From: Dendrocalamus latiflorus
Taxonomy: Eukaryota > Streptophyta > Magnoliopsida > Poales > Poaceae
DNA length: 64,000 nt
Direction: 5' to 3'
NCBI GenBank assembly: GCA_017311315.1
Contig: CM029640.1
Span: 17,171,512 to 17,235,511, forward strand
In this document: positions 34,673 through 46,179 of the stretch, piece by piece
How the letters are laid out: each line of letters begins with the position of its first letter
Numbering within the stretch: position 1 is the first letter of the stretch
Translations under genes and position numbers: made by a program
The notes under the pieces: model-generated
The model's input: the letters and a program-made list of their open reading frames with translations, nothing else
Told to the model about the DNA's origin: nothing
Database searches by the model: none

Positions 34673-34706
34673 GGAGGACAGGAGTAAGCCTGAAGTTCAA
34701 AGGAGG

Positions 34707-35950
34707 ATGGCACCGGAAAAGGCTTCGTCGAGGGCGGCGAAGGGAAAGAAGGCGGCTGGGGCGCAGCGCCGCGTGAGCTCTAGGGCTTCGGCACCGCGAC
34801 GGCCGACCCCGCCTTCGGCACCGCGACGACCGACCCCGCCTTCGGCACCGCGATGACCGTACCCGCGCCGACCCGCCCGCGGGGCGCACCGGCGGCCCCG
34901 CGTGCGCCAGCAGTAGAAAGCGCGCTACTGGCGGCCCTCAATGCGTTCCAGCGGGAGCTAGGGGACCTTCGCGGGGCCGTCCGTGGCATGCAGGAGGCTC
35001 GAAGCCAGCAGGCCGCACCAGTGGCCATGCCAGAGCCCGCGCCGGAAAGGGTGGACAGCCGCGACGCCCCCACGCCCAGCCGCGCGAAGCCCATCAAGGC
35101 GGTTGCCGGGTTCTTCGACAAGATGGAGGGATATGCGCGGGCTGAAGAGGATGCGCGGAGACGCAATGCTTCCACTCTCGATCTTGCTCAAGCGACGCGC
35201 TCGAAATACGATGAGGGGGTGGGCGACGACCCTTCGAAGCAGGCCCGCAGTCGACAGCCCCGGGAGGACCCCCCTGGGCGCAACAGCACCGGGGAGCCGG
35301 AAGACTCTCCAAAGAGCAGGCGCAAGCCCCGGCGCCACCAGCGCAGACCGCAAAAGGCCCGCCATACCTTCGTCATCGAGAATGCCCTTCGAGGTCGCGA
35401 AGGCGAACTCGGCCGCGATGAGCGACCCCGGGCGGAGCAGGAGCAACTCTATTACAGAAAATGGTGCGAGGTACACGGTTATGGTAATCACTACACGAAG
35501 ACGTGCACCGCGGTTATGGAATTGCAACGGGCGATGGCCGCACCCCGGGACTCGCCCCTTCGGCTCCCTGCCGAGGTACAGGAGCGGCACTCGAGGGGCA
35601 GCCCCTCGCAAGCCAGGGAGGACGCACGGTGCCGCGCCGTCAACGTCATCACCGGAGGCTCCTTATCAGGGGCCCCCGCGGAGCAGCCGCAATCGTGGCT
35701 GTCACCCCGCAACATCACCTTCACCGCGAATAACGCTAGGGGCGTGGAGTTCCCTCATCATGATCCCTTGGTCATCCAGGCCCACATCGCGGGCTGCGAC
35801 GTCAGGCGCATCCTTGTCGACGGAGGGAGCTCTGCGAACATCCTGTTCACAGGGTCCCTTGACCGTATGGGAACCCACCGAAGTCGCATGGAGCAGGCAG
35901 GAGCTCCGCTTCAGGGCATCGGAGGTCAGCCGCTGCAGGCCATAGGGTAG
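34707..35950 (+). pseudogene. Element B gag-protease, gag core deleted
   Basis: A short frame from ATG 34707 (MAPEKASSRAAKGKK) ends at TGA 34854-34856, which overlaps the ATG of the main frame at 34853 (sequence ATGA). The main frame keeps the N-terminal helix (ESALLAALNAFQRELGDLRG). It then jumps from SRDAPTPSR straight to AKPIKAVAGFFDKMEGYARA. Comparison with element A shows the central gag domain, about 170 residues, is missing. The knuckle WCEVHGYGNHYTKTC and protease motif LVDGGSSANILF remain. TAG at 35948-35950 interrupts the protease; element A has CAG at the matching codon (28553-28555). The frame continues into pol at 36017. A functional capsid protein is not expected. Confidence 0.8.
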
Positions 35951-36016
35951 GTATCCCTCCCCGTCACGCTCCACCAGGAGAGTAACATCCGGACCCACCA
36001 TGTCATCTTCGACGTT

Positions 36017-39000
36017 GTGGACATCGCACACCCCTATAACGTCATATTGGGACGGCCCGCCATCAACTCCTTCGAGGCGGTCCCACACCACGCCTTCTTA
36101 TGTATGAAGCTCTCGGGCCCGGAGGGTGTCATCACCGTCTTCGGCGACCAAGACCTCGCCAGGCGCATCGAAGTCGGTAGCCAGGATCTGCATCGCCCGG
36201 TGCACGCCCTACCGGACGTGCTGGGCGACGCGCCCTCCGCCCCGGGATGGACGCCTAAGCCTCGACCCGAGGGCGGAGTCAAAAGGGTGCCGCTCCAGGC
36301 GGAGGGGCAGTTTGTGTCTATTGGTGAGGGGCTCCCCCCAGAGGTCGAGCAAGATTTGCTCCAGGTGCTTCGAAGCAACACCGACATCTTTGCATGGTCA
36401 CCAGAAGATATCAAGGGCGTGGACCGCGCCATAATCGAGCACCGTTTGGCGGTCCGCCCCGACGCCAAGCCGGTCAAGCAAATGCTTCGCCGCATGTCCA
36501 TGGATCGGCAGCAGGCGGCCAAGGTGGAGGTGGCAAAGCTTCTTCGAGCCGGGGTCATCCGCGAGGTCCACCACCCAGAGTGGCTCGCCAACCCAGTATT
36601 GGTCAAGAAGGCTAGCGGGGTCTGGCGTATGTGCATCGATTTTACGGCGCTCAACAAGGCGTGCCCAAAGGACAATTACCCTTTGCCGCGCATCGATCAA
36701 TTGGTCGATGCTACCGCGGGGAGCGAGCTAATGAGTTTCTTAGATGCCTACTCCGGTTACCAACAGGTATACATGGCGAAGGATGACGAGAGCAATACTA
36801 GCTTCATCACACCAATCGGCACCTTCTGTTTCATCAGGATGCCCTTTGGCTTGAAGAACGCGGGCGCTACCTTTACCCACCTCGTCGCCATCGCCCTGGC
36901 CGCCCAGCTCGGGAGAAACGTCGAAACCTACGTCGATGATGTGGTAGTCAAAACCCGGCAGTTCGCTTTGCATGGCCGGGACCTTCAGGAGACCTTCAAC
37001 AACCTCAAGAAAGCCGGCATCAAGCTCAACCCCGACAAGTGCGTCTTCGGCGTGCAGGCGGGCAAACTCCTGGGATTCCTCGTGTCCAGGCGGGGCATCC
37101 AGGCGAACCCTGATAAGGTCGACGCTATCTTGGGTATGGAGCCGCCCAAGACGACGAGGGAAGTCCAGAGGCTGGCGGGCCGCATGGCAGCCTTGAGCCG
37201 CTTTTTATCCAGGGCGGCGGAGCGAGGTTTACCATTTTTTAAGACACTCCGCGGGTGCGACAGTTTTCGGTGGGATGGTGACTGTGCGGAGGCCTTCAAC
37301 GCGCTCAAGAAACACCTGGCGAGTCTCCCCACTCTGGTCGCCCCAGCACCAGAGGCTCCCCTCCTGCTCTATCTGGCCGCGTCAACTACAGCGGTTAGTG
37401 CCGTCCTCGTCTTAGAGGAAGGCGCCGTACAACGGCCCATATACTTCATCTCCGAAGCCCTTCAAGGCGCCAAGACGAGATATACAGAGCTTGAAAAGCT
37501 TGCTTACGCATTGGTCATGGCCTCTAGGAAGCTCCGGCATTATTTTTTTGCCCATCCAATCACGGTGCCTTCCTCATTCCCACTGGCGGAGATGATGCAC
37601 AACAAGGAATCCACGGGCCGCATCGGCAAGTGGGCTGCCGAGCTCGCCCCGTTTTCCCTGACATACACCTCAAGGACGGCAATCAAATCTCAAGTCCTCG
37701 CCGACTTACTCGCAGAATGGACCCCGCCGGCTCAGCCCGCTCAGAAGCACGACGACCCGGTCTGGACCCTCACCGTCGATGGGGCTTACGGCGTCACGGG
37801 CGCGGGCGTGGGCGCGGTAATTGTCACACCCGAGGGGCAACGCCTATCGTACTCGGCGCACCTCGCGTTTCCGGCCACCAACAACACAGCGGAGTATGAA
37901 GCGCTACTCTTCGGCCTGACCAAGCACAAGGCAATTGGTGCGCAGCGAGTGCTCGTCCGCACGGACTCTCGTTTGGTGGCCGGCCACGTCGACAAGTCAT
38001 ATCAAGCCAAGGACCTCGAGCTAGCTAAATACCACGCCGCCGTAAGAGCAAGGGAAAGACATTTTTTGGGCATCACGGTCAAAGCCATCCCTCGCGCGGA
38101 AAATGAGCAGGCCAACGCTCTCGCGAAGGCGGCCAGCATCACGGTCAAAGCCATCCCTCGCGCGGAAAATGAGCAGGCCAACGCTCTCGCGAAGGCGGCC
38201 AGCCAGCAGCTGCCGCCCCCTGACGAGGCGTTTTACGAGGTATTGCCGCAGGCGGCCATTGTGCATGACAACCGGGACGCGGCCCTCGTTCACCACATCG
38301 CCCAGCAGGGCGACTGGCGAGAGCCTATCTTCAGTTTCCTGCAGGGCATCGCCGAGCCAGAGGACCACACCGAGCTCCGGTGTCTGCAGCACCGTGCCAG
38401 GTCTTTCCAGGTGTTTGAAGGGACGCTCTACAAACAGGGCGTCTGTGCACCGCTCCTACGCTGCCTCCCCCGCGAAGAGGGGAAGAAGCTCCTTGTGGAG
38501 ATCCACGCGGGGGTGTGCGGGTCTCATCTCGCGCCGAGGTCGTTGGTCGGCAAGGCGTTCAGGCAAGGCTTCTACTGGCCGACTGCCATCGCCGACGCCC
38601 AGGACCTCGTGCGTCGCTGCCAGGGGTGTCAGTGGATGGGGCGCATCATTCGCAGGCCTCCGACGAAGCTCAACCCTATCCCCCCGGTATGGCCGTTGGC
38701 ACGCTGGGGTGTCGACATAGTGGGACCACTCCCCCGAGCCCCAGGGGACCTACGGTTCGTGGTCGTCGCGCTGGAATACTTCTCCAGGTGGCCAGAGACG
38801 GTAGCCCTAGCCAAGATAACCTCGGCTGCCATGCAGCGTTTCCTCTGGCAGAACATCATATGTCGCTTCGGCGTGCCCAGGGAACTCACCGTCGACAATG
38901 GCTTACAATTTGATGCCGCCCCGTTCAAGGTGTTCTGCGGCGGGATGGGCATCACGCTTCGATTCACCTCGGTTGGGCACCCCCAGTCCAACGGGGCAGT

Positions 39001-39535
39001 CGAAAGGGCGAACGGTGCTATCTCTATCGCCATCAAAAAACGCCTGGTTGGGCTGCCGAAGGGCAGGTGGCCGAGCGAGCTTCACAGCGTCCTCTGGTCC
39101 CTTCGCACAATGGTCACACGCCCGACGGGGTTCACGCCTTTCAAGCTCCTCTTCGGTGATGAGGTAGTGACGCCTGAAGAAATCAAGGCGGGATCACGAA
39201 GGGTCCCCGTCCAAGCGCCCGACGAGGAGCGTCACGTATCCCTGGACCTCCTCGACGGGGCGCGGGCGAGCGCGGCCCACCATGTCGAGAAGTACGCGCG
39301 GCAGACAGTACGTACTCGAGACCGGTCTGTATACCCGCGAAGGTTCAACCCTGGGGATCTCGTCCTCAGAACGGCGCTCCATGCGGAGACCGTCGGCAAG
39401 CTGGAATCCAAGTGGGAGGGTCCATACATCATGGCGGAAGCTTTGCAGAAGGGAGCGTACCGCCTCGCCACGCTCGAGGGGCAAACTCTCCGCCACACAT
39501 GGAACGCGGACAAGCTACGGCGATATTACGCCTAG
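36017..39535 (+). CDS. Element B pol: RT, RNase H, archaeal-type RNase H, integrase
   Basis: Open frame of 1,172 codons, in phase with gag-protease upstream. The start shown is the first ATG after the TAG, inside the protease. RT is at about residues 155-370 with YVDD at 36929-36940. A first, degenerate RNase H (LYLAASTTAVSAVLV) is followed by a second one (LTVDGAYG, NNTAEYEALLFGL, VRTDSRLV), the dual arrangement known from Tat elements. Integrase has the zinc H/C pattern (HAGVCGSH...CQGC) and core residues in GVDIVGPL, TVDNGLQF and SNGAVERANG. A 66-bp exact in-frame duplication lies at the end of the second RNase H (38071-38136 and 38137-38202). The usual last catalytic Asp there appears as Asn (QANALAK) in both copies. 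RT and integrase look intact. Confidence 0.85.
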   Translation: MDIAHPYNVILGRPAINSFEAVPHHAFLCMKLSGPEGVITVFGDQDLARRIEVGSQDLHRPVHALPDVLGDAPSAPGWTPKPRPEGGVKRVPLQAEGQFVSIGEGLPPEVEQDLLQVLRSNTDIFAWSPEDIKGVDRAIIEHRLAVRPDAKPVKQMLRRMSMDRQQAAKVEVAKLLRAGVIREVHHPEWLANPVLVKKASGVWRMCIDFTALNKACPKDNYPLPRIDQLVDATAGSELMSFLDAYSGYQQVYMAKDDESNTSFITPIGTFCFIRMPFGLKNAGATFTHLVAIALAAQLGRNVETYVDDVVVKTRQFALHGRDLQETFNNLKKAGIKLNPDKCVFGVQAGKLLGFLVSRRGIQANPDKVDAILGMEPPKTTREVQRLAGRMAALSRFLSRAAERGLPFFKTLRGCDSFRWDGDCAEAFNALKKHLASLPTLVAPAPEAPLLLYLAASTTAVSAVLVLEEGAVQRPIYFISEALQGAKTRYTELEKLAYALVMASRKLRHYFFAHPITVPSSFPLAEMMHNKESTGRIGKWAAELAPFSLTYTSRTAIKSQVLADLLAEWTPPAQPAQKHDDPVWTLTVDGAYGVTGAGVGAVIVTPEGQRLSYSAHLAFPATNNTAEYEALLFGLTKHKAIGAQRVLVRTDSRLVAGHVDKSYQAKDLELAKYHAAVRARERHFLGITVKAIPRAENEQANALAKAASITVKAIPRAENEQANALAKAASQQLPPPDEAFYEVLPQAAIVHDNRDAALVHHIAQQGDWREPIFSFLQGIAEPEDHTELRCLQHRARSFQVFEGTLYKQGVCAPLLRCLPREEGKKLLVEIHAGVCGSHLAPRSLVGKAFRQGFYWPTAIADAQDLVRRCQGCQWMGRIIRRPPTKLNPIPPVWPLARWGVDIVGPLPRAPGDLRFVVVALEYFSRWPETVALAKITSAAMQRFLWQNIICRFGVPRELTVDNGLQFDAAPFKVFCGGMGITLRFTSVGHPQSNGAVERANGAISIAIKKRLVGLPKGRWPSELHSVLWSLRTMVTRPTGFTPFKLLFGDEVVTPEEIKAGSRRVPVQAPDEERHVSLDLLDGARASAAHHVEKYARQTVRTRDRSVYPRRFNPGDLVLRTALHAETVGKLESKWEGPYIMAEALQKGAYRLATLEGQTLRHTWNADKLRRYYA

Positions 39536-39604
39536 ACGCAGGACGAGGACTATAATGGCATCAGCCCCTCCTTGTACGAGGCTCGCCCGCGCAAACGGGA
39601 GTTC

Positions 39605-39610
39605 AATAAA
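39605..39610 (+). terminator. Possible polyadenylation signal after pol
   Basis: aataaa 70 bp after the pol stop, in sense orientation. Whether transcripts end here or in the LTR is unknown. Confidence 0.35.
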
Positions 39611-39654
39611 GCTCGCTGTTTCCGAAACTATCATCGTCTGGCCGCAGTAGACAG

Positions 39655-40566
39655 TCTACGAACTTTAAATAAGACGTAGCGTCGAGGTTCACCTCCGCAC
39701 GCGAGAGTCCACGGACTATAAATAAGACGTAGCGTTGAGCTCAGCTTCCGCACGCACCAGTCTACGGACTTTAAATAAGACGTAGCGTCGAGGTTCACCT
39801 CCGCACGCGAGAGTCCACGGACTATAAATAAGATGTAGCCTTGAGCTCAGCTTCCGCACGCACCAGTCTACGGACTTTAAATAAGACGTAGCGTCGAGGT
39901 TCACCTCCGCACGCGAGAGTCCACGGACTATAAATAAGACGTAGCGTTGAGCTCAGCTTCCGCACGCACCAGTCTACGGACTTTAAATAAGACGAAGCGT
40001 TGAGCTCAGCTTCCGCACGCGCGAGTCTACGGACTATAAATAAGACGTAGCGTTGAGCTCAGCTTCCGCACGCACCAGTCTACGGACTTTAAATAAGACG
40101 TAGCGTTGAGCTCAGCTTCTGCACGCACCAGTCTGCGGACTTTAAATAAGACGTAGCGTTGAGCTCAGCTTCCGCACGCGCGAGTCTACGGACTATAAAT
40201 AAGACGTAGCGTTGAGCTCAGCTTCCGCACGCACCAGTCTACGGACTTTAAATAAGACGTAGCGTTGAGCTCAGCTTCCGCACGCGCGAGTCTACGGACT
40301 ATAAATAAGACGTAGCGTTGAGCTCAGCTTCCGCACGCACCAGTCTATGGACTTTAAATAAGACGTAGCGTTGAGCTCAGCTTCCGCACGCGCGAGTCTA
40401 CGGACTATAAATAAGACGTAGCGTTGAGCTCAGCTTCCGCACGCACCAGTCTACGGACTTTAAATAAGACGTAGCGTCGAGGTCCACCTCCGCACGCACC
40501 AGTCCACGGACTATAAATAAGACGTAGCGTCGAGGTTCACCTCCGCACGCGAGAGTCCACGGAGCT
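39655..40566. repeat. 53-bp tandem array in element B
   Basis: About 17 units: 'ataagacgtagcgttgagct', 'cagcttccgcacgcaccagt', 'ctacggactttaa', with variants 'cgaggttcacctccgcacg' and 'cgcgagtctacggactataa'. On the sense strand many units read ggactataaataag, a good TATA-box match. It corresponds to the 26240-27695 array of element A and lies between pol and the antisense gene. The array appears to replace the end of the antisense gene in this copy. Confidence 0.85.
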
Positions 40567-42852
40567 CTTCGTCCTTTGTCGCGTGAGCGTCATCCGCTTC
40601 ACGAAGCCTGGCTTCTAGGGCCTTCGCTCCCGGATGTAGGCTTCGTCTAGCACGTCGCTGATGACAAGCGTCTGAAAGCAGCAATGTAAGTCACCAGGCG
40701 CCCAGTAGCGCCATACAAAATGCGCGGCACAGGTACTCACCCTTATTTCCGAGGCCCGCAACGCCAGTGTTAGGTGGTCTCCCTCGCATGATGATAGCAT
40801 CCGCCGGTCAAGGCTGCCACTGGCGCGTTCTGCGGCCATGGTGAGAGCGCGGAGTATCTCCAGTCGCGGGAGGTAGTCGGACAGGACGGGTTCGGACCCC
40901 ACCGCGTCGAGGGCTGTGGCGGCTTCGGCTGCTTCGACAGCAGCAGACACCAGCGCGACACCCTGTACAAGGTGTTGGACTTCGCGCACTCCCCCGTTGC
41001 TCGATCCTTCACCGCGTTCGGGAGACGTCGTCTCGCCTGATGCTGACGGAATGAGCGAGCAGATCGGAGAGAGTTTCGCGAAGTCGAGCGGAGAGAGGGA
41101 GCCACGCTTACCTCCTGCCCCCCTCACCGCAGCAGGGGGTGGTGTCTGCTCGGCCACCGATCGCGGCGTGAGCGCCTCGGTGGTCGGGTGCGAGGCCCCC
41201 TCGGCGACATTGGGCGCCACAATCCCAAGCATGGGGCCTGCAATGTTGTAGCGACCCTTCGGAGGCGGGGGAGACTACATCCGAGGGCGTTTCGGCTGAG
41301 GAGCCGAGGGCGATTCCTCTATGACGATAGCGGCCGCAGCTCCTACTCCACCTTCGGTCTCCGCCGCGCCGGACGTGTCCCTGGTAGTAGCAGCACCAAC
41401 GGCCACGGCCCTCTCGTCAGGCGTAACGTTCCTTTCCGGGTTGACGGGCTCCGGCCTAGTGAAGGCCGCGCCCGTACGCTCAGCAGCGTCTCCGGATAGT
41501 GCGGCCGGTGGAATCGAGGCGGCGCACCCCGCCGAACTGGTCCGGCCGGGCGCGTCACCGGTCGAGCGTCCTGCCCCAGCAGCACCGCTGCCGAGGCGGC
41601 TGGCAAGCTGAGTATGGCAGCATCAGAGCGAGCCCGACGCCGCGAAGACGAGGCGTCTGCGCGGCCACCACCGCCATGATGACCCGACGTCCCCGCCGGA
41701 ATCTCCGGCACATCGATACCCAAAACTTCGCATGTGCTGTTCACCCGCCCTGGCTTCGCCGTTTGGGTCGCGGCCTCGCGTAGCTTGTGCTCCTCAAGTG
41801 TGTATGGGCCGAGGAACACCTCAGTCGTGCGCTCCGCGTCTTCTAGCCAAGCCACTGCACAAGAGACAGCAGGGCGATCGCGTGAGAACAAGTGCAGATA
41901 CGTCAGGAGATGCCTGCGGCACTCTAGACAACTTACAAGGGGCGGAGGGCGGAAGCAGGCAGGACACTGGCGGGCAGATCCCGTCCGCTCGGTCATCGCC
42001 CCGGCCCGTGTATCTCCACCGGGAAGACAGCGGCGCCACCCCGTACATCGTGTACTCTTCGGTCAGGTCGCGCATACTTAGCCGGCGGGCGACGCCGACA
42101 AGTCTCCAGAGTCTCTGCGCATCGTCGGCCTCCGGCTTCATGCTTGGCGAAGTATTGAACGAGATAGGCCCGCCTCGGCATAGCAGGCCACTCGGGCCGG
42201 TCACGTGGTAATAAAACCACCACCGCGTCCAGCCGGACTCCCACTTCCCCAGGGCGGCCGGCGCGGGGAACAGCGTCGTGCAAGACAATTGCAGCACGAA
42301 GTCCACACTGCCAAAATTGGAAATAGCTCCATCCCCAGCCTTCTTGGGGCGGCAGCAGGTGTCGTGCAGGGTGGCGAACAGGCTCACGCTGGGACGCCGG
42401 CCTTCCGTCCGCGTCGCCCATGAGAAGATAGCCATGCGGGCTATTGCGCTCGGCGCCAGCTGCGCTAACTCCAACCCATAGGCCCGCAAGACTTCGCCCA
42501 CAAACATCTTTGAGGGCATGCGAAGGCCGGCGTCAAAGAACGCGACGAAAACGATCGTCTCTATCTCCCGGGGCTTCTGCTCCGTTTCGTTGCGACGGGG
42601 TAGGCGAGCCCCATCCCGATCCTCGATCTTCCCGTCACGAACAAGCCGCTGCAGCGTCTCCTCGGTCACGCGGCTCTTTCCCAACACGCGGGAACACCGG
42701 CCCCCCGAGTATTCCATGGCGTCTTATCGCCTGTCGGCATGCGAGCGCCCCCGCAGCACCAGCTTGTAATCCCCAGAAGGGAAGGACAATTTGTCCCAAC
42801 TAGACGAGGAGCCACCGCTGGGAGGGCGAGACGCGTCGCCATGGATGGCCAT
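40567..42852 (-). pseudogene. Antisense accessory gene of element B, decayed
   Basis: Homologue of the gene at 22907-25784. Predicted exons on the minus strand are 42852-41937, 41854-41112, 41042-40741 and 40671 to about 40567. The introns (82, 69 and 69 nt) have GT/AG ends and phases 1, 1, 0 as in A. Exon 1 holds VFVAFFDAGLRMP and WWFYYHV and keeps about 40 residues (around GSVDFVLQLSC) that A lacks. Exon 2 begins AWLEDAERTTEVFLGPY; exon 4 begins TLVISDVLDEAY. Damage: TAA at 42724-42726 near the start, a frameshift in exon 2 near 41600, and a frameshift giving a stop at 40615-40617. The coiled-coil part is lost to the 53-bp array. It serves as an independent check of the A gene model. Confidence 0.7.
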
Positions 42853-43479
42853 TGTCTCCTAAAGGCAGGGTAAAAGAAACCAAGGTAGGAAGTCGCGCTA
42901 CTACCGGCACGGAATAAACCAGAACTAAGCGGCAAGCGGGACAAAAGTGCTCCCATCCCGGTGAGGGCACCTTATAAAGCCCGCTCGCCTCCCCCACGGC
43001 CAGAAAGCGCAGTTAGGCCAGAACCCCAGCGGTTCGAATACACACGATCTGGAAAGAAGAACCGTCGGTACCTGGAGGGGCGCGCCGGGTAGGTGGCCAG
43101 GCAGCGCACAACCCCAGTACGCGCTCGACACGCGTCCCGCCTCCCTGGGGAAGCAGCGAACAGCCGCGAGCACGCAACCGCTCAAATCCCACGACGCGTC
43201 GGTTGCAAGCCGCCGCGTGCCCCACCCACGCGAAAGCAGACTGCATAACGCGACAACCTGCCCTCTGACAGGCCAGGCGTCGGCGCAATTTCAGCCGTCA
43301 TTTAAAGCGCACTATCAAGCCGCGAGGCCATGCCAGCTGTGAAACGCGGGAAAGCCGCCTTCACCACCGCATCGCCCACGGTTCCGGCCCCGCCCCCAAC
43401 ATGGACCCCGGAGCCATGAAGTTTAAACCCCGCCCCGACAGCCCCGGCTACGCCCGCGGGGGACGGAGCGCGCGCGTCT
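42853..43479 (-). promoter_or_regulatory. Upstream region of the element B antisense gene
   Basis: Contains ctttataag at 42972-42979 (minus strand), 120 bp before the predicted start codon, a reasonable TATA box. In element A the matching position, near 22791, reads cttgaaata, a degraded version. No coding region is supported between here and the 65-bp array. Confidence 0.45.
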
Positions 43480-43753
43480 ACTTCGACTAGGCGCCAGCTC
43501 CGCTGCCACCCGTTCGAAGGGTAGGGGAGGGAGCGCACGCGTCTACTTCGACTAGGCGCCAGCTCTGCTGCCACCCGTTCGAAGGGTAGGGGACGGAGCG
43601 CGCGCGTCTACTTCGACTAGGCGCCAGCTCCGTTGCCACCCGTTCGAAGGGTAGGGGACGGAGCGCGCGCGTCTACTTCGAATAGGCGCCAGCTCCGCTA
43701 CCACCCGTTCGAAGGGTAGGGGACGGAGCGTGCGCGTCTACTTCGACTAGGCG
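43480..43753. repeat. 65-bp array of element B, left portion
   Basis: About four units with 'gtctacttcgactaggcgcc', 'agctccgctgccacccgttc' and 'gaagggtaggggacggagcg', the inverse of the element A unit. It is cut by the Tekay-like element, whose target duplication aggcg is part of the unit. The array continues at 53451. Confidence 0.85.
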
Positions 43754-46076
43754 TGTAACACCCCAGGACCCACATTACCCTGGGATGCTACTAAAACCAC
43801 TCCACAACTAGCCAATTTACAAAATAAAATAAACTGGCAATAATTATTAAACAAGATAATACAAACGGAAGCATAAACAACTAAGGGAAAACAGAATAGA
43901 GATGACAATTCAATATTCATAAGCAACTCCAAAATAATAACCAAAGGTAACAAATCCAAATTTAACATTATTAGGATGAAACAATCCTCAATAAGATAAC
44001 TAAGCAAAAGACTAGAATCCTTTCAACTTTATTACAGCATTAAAATATATTCCAAGTGCATCAGTGTGGTGCCGCTCTACCCTTCCCATGCATGCTCAAA
44101 GTCCACCTGTAGGGAGGGGGAAACAAGGGTGAGATAAAAATCTCAGCAAGCAAACAGTTTAACAGGCTATTCAAACTACAAACAAGTATACAACATCATT
44201 TATAATTCCATACAACCACAATCACAATTCATGTCCACGATTATTAAACCACCACAATCCTCCATGATTCATACCTCATCAATTTCAGATTTAGGCATAT
44301 GAATGCAGTCATTTTATCCACATTAAATGCATATGAATGCTTATGCTATGCTCCACATCACTCTTTCCAGGGCAGGATTTGAGGTGCATCGTATTACGGC
44401 AATATACAATGCTTCCCGCGGGATAAGAGGTGCATCGTATTACGGCAATATACGATGCTGTACCGGTACGGTCGCGGCTATGTGCGGCGACATCCACATA
44501 TGCATATGACATGATATGATATGATAATCACAAATCACATTAATCCATCCTCAAAGGAGCATCAACATGCTCACGACATATCCACATCCACCACATGTTA
44601 TTTTCATGTTCCACATTATAACATTAAGCAAGATTTCCACAAGGCTACTAGCAGATTATCAACATATCAATGGATAAGTACTTGCTACCATCTCCACAAT
44701 TAAATTATCATGAAATCATAGCATAATGTATCAAATTATGATAATAATGTAAACTGCAAGTAGAAGGAATAACAAGTTAAACGGTAGCAACCACCGCTAC
44801 GTTTACTTGCCTCAATCCGACGAAGCGAAGTAAAATCAAGAGCGCTCAGGGACAAGACCACCTGTCCAAAAGGCATCTCTCAGCACAAAGCCACAGCATA
44901 CAAACACGACATAAATAATTAAAGACGTCGCTAGAACCCCGAACCCGCACAAACTCCTCTCCGCTCAACAGTTCAGCAAATTACCCTCTGCAGCAGCGCT
45001 GCTTAACATTTTTGTAACTTTTAAAAAAATATTGATCCAAATACAACAAAAGATACCTCTATGGATTCATCACTTAAAAACCTAGATTTTTCATGTAGAA
45101 CACCTATTTTTATTTTAATAACAGCTAGGTGTAATTTAATGCCCAAAACAGAGGAAGAACTCTGTTCTGGCAGATTGGACAGCGATATTCAATTGCGTCT
45201 CAGAAACAGTACAAGGGTCTAAAACTTCTGAATTTTATACAGAAGCTAGATATCTAAATTATCTGCAACTTTCTAAATTACGGACATGACCAATAAAATC
45301 ATTTACTACCTCAAATTCCCAGATTACCGTCGGTCTGTACCAATCTGCTCGCCTGACGAACAGCAGTATTCCCGACCCTGTAACTCCCAGATCCCACGGC
45401 ACAAAAATCCGAAACAAATACAAGAGATGCGTCTGGAAGTCCTCTACAACTTTCCTTTTGGGAGAGTCCGCAGAAAAATTCGTTTACTAGGTCAAAACCT
45501 CTCGAACAGACACGCTGCGCGAATCGATCTACAGGCAAACAGCAGCTAATCTCTAATCGGGCAATTAATCTATTAACTACCTTCAAAATCCGTGCCAAGA
45601 ACCCTAATTATTCATAAGAACAGAGGGTTTTGGATGATAAAAAATTACCTAGATGAAGAATTACCCCACTTTTTTTCCTCTTCTTCTCCTTCCTTCTTCT
45701 CCTTCTCCTTCTTCTCCTTCTTCTCCTTCTCCAAGGGCAGCAATGGGGGCAACAATCCTTGGGAGGGGGCAGCCACCAGGGGGAATAGGGGGGGTGCGGC
45801 TGGGTGTGGGGAAAAGGGGGAGGAGGGGAAGCCCTAGGGTTAATAAGAAAGGGGGAAAGGGGGGGTGCGCCTCCCCCTTGGGCCTTGGCCCAAGGGCGGT
45901 TGGCCCACTCCCCAGGCAGCCCAAACTGAAAATTAAAAGTAATTTTTAATATATTTTATTTCTTTTTTCAATGTTCTACAATTTCTTTATTTTTCCCTTC
46001 CCGCGATTTGCCGAAAAACCGGCGACTCCGCGATTGTTTTAGAAACTTACGCCGTAGCGACGTTCAGGATATTACA
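43754..46076 (-). repeat. 3' LTR of the Tekay-like element
   Basis: 2,323 bp, same length as the other LTR and apparently identical. Includes a CT-rich tract near 45670-45735 and runs of G near 45765-45870. Small ORFs seen in both LTRs are not credible genes. Confidence 0.9.
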
Positions 46077-46088
46077 TTCTCCCCACCT
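46077..46088 (-). promoter_or_regulatory. Polypurine tract of the Tekay-like element
   Basis: On the minus strand aggtggggagaa directly precedes the 3' LTR. Confidence 0.75.
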
Positions 46089-46179
46089 AAAAAGGATTCG
46101 TCCTCGAATCTAACTCCTCAAACCACAAAGCAAGAGAGCAACAAAGAAAAGAGCAATCCACAGAAAAACAGAACCACAA

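Noticed and set aside
44309..45949. Small frames duplicated exactly in both Tekay LTRs (for example 44309-44512 and 51683-51886)
   Set aside because: They are identical because the LTRs are identical. They are short, on both strands and without similarity to known proteins.
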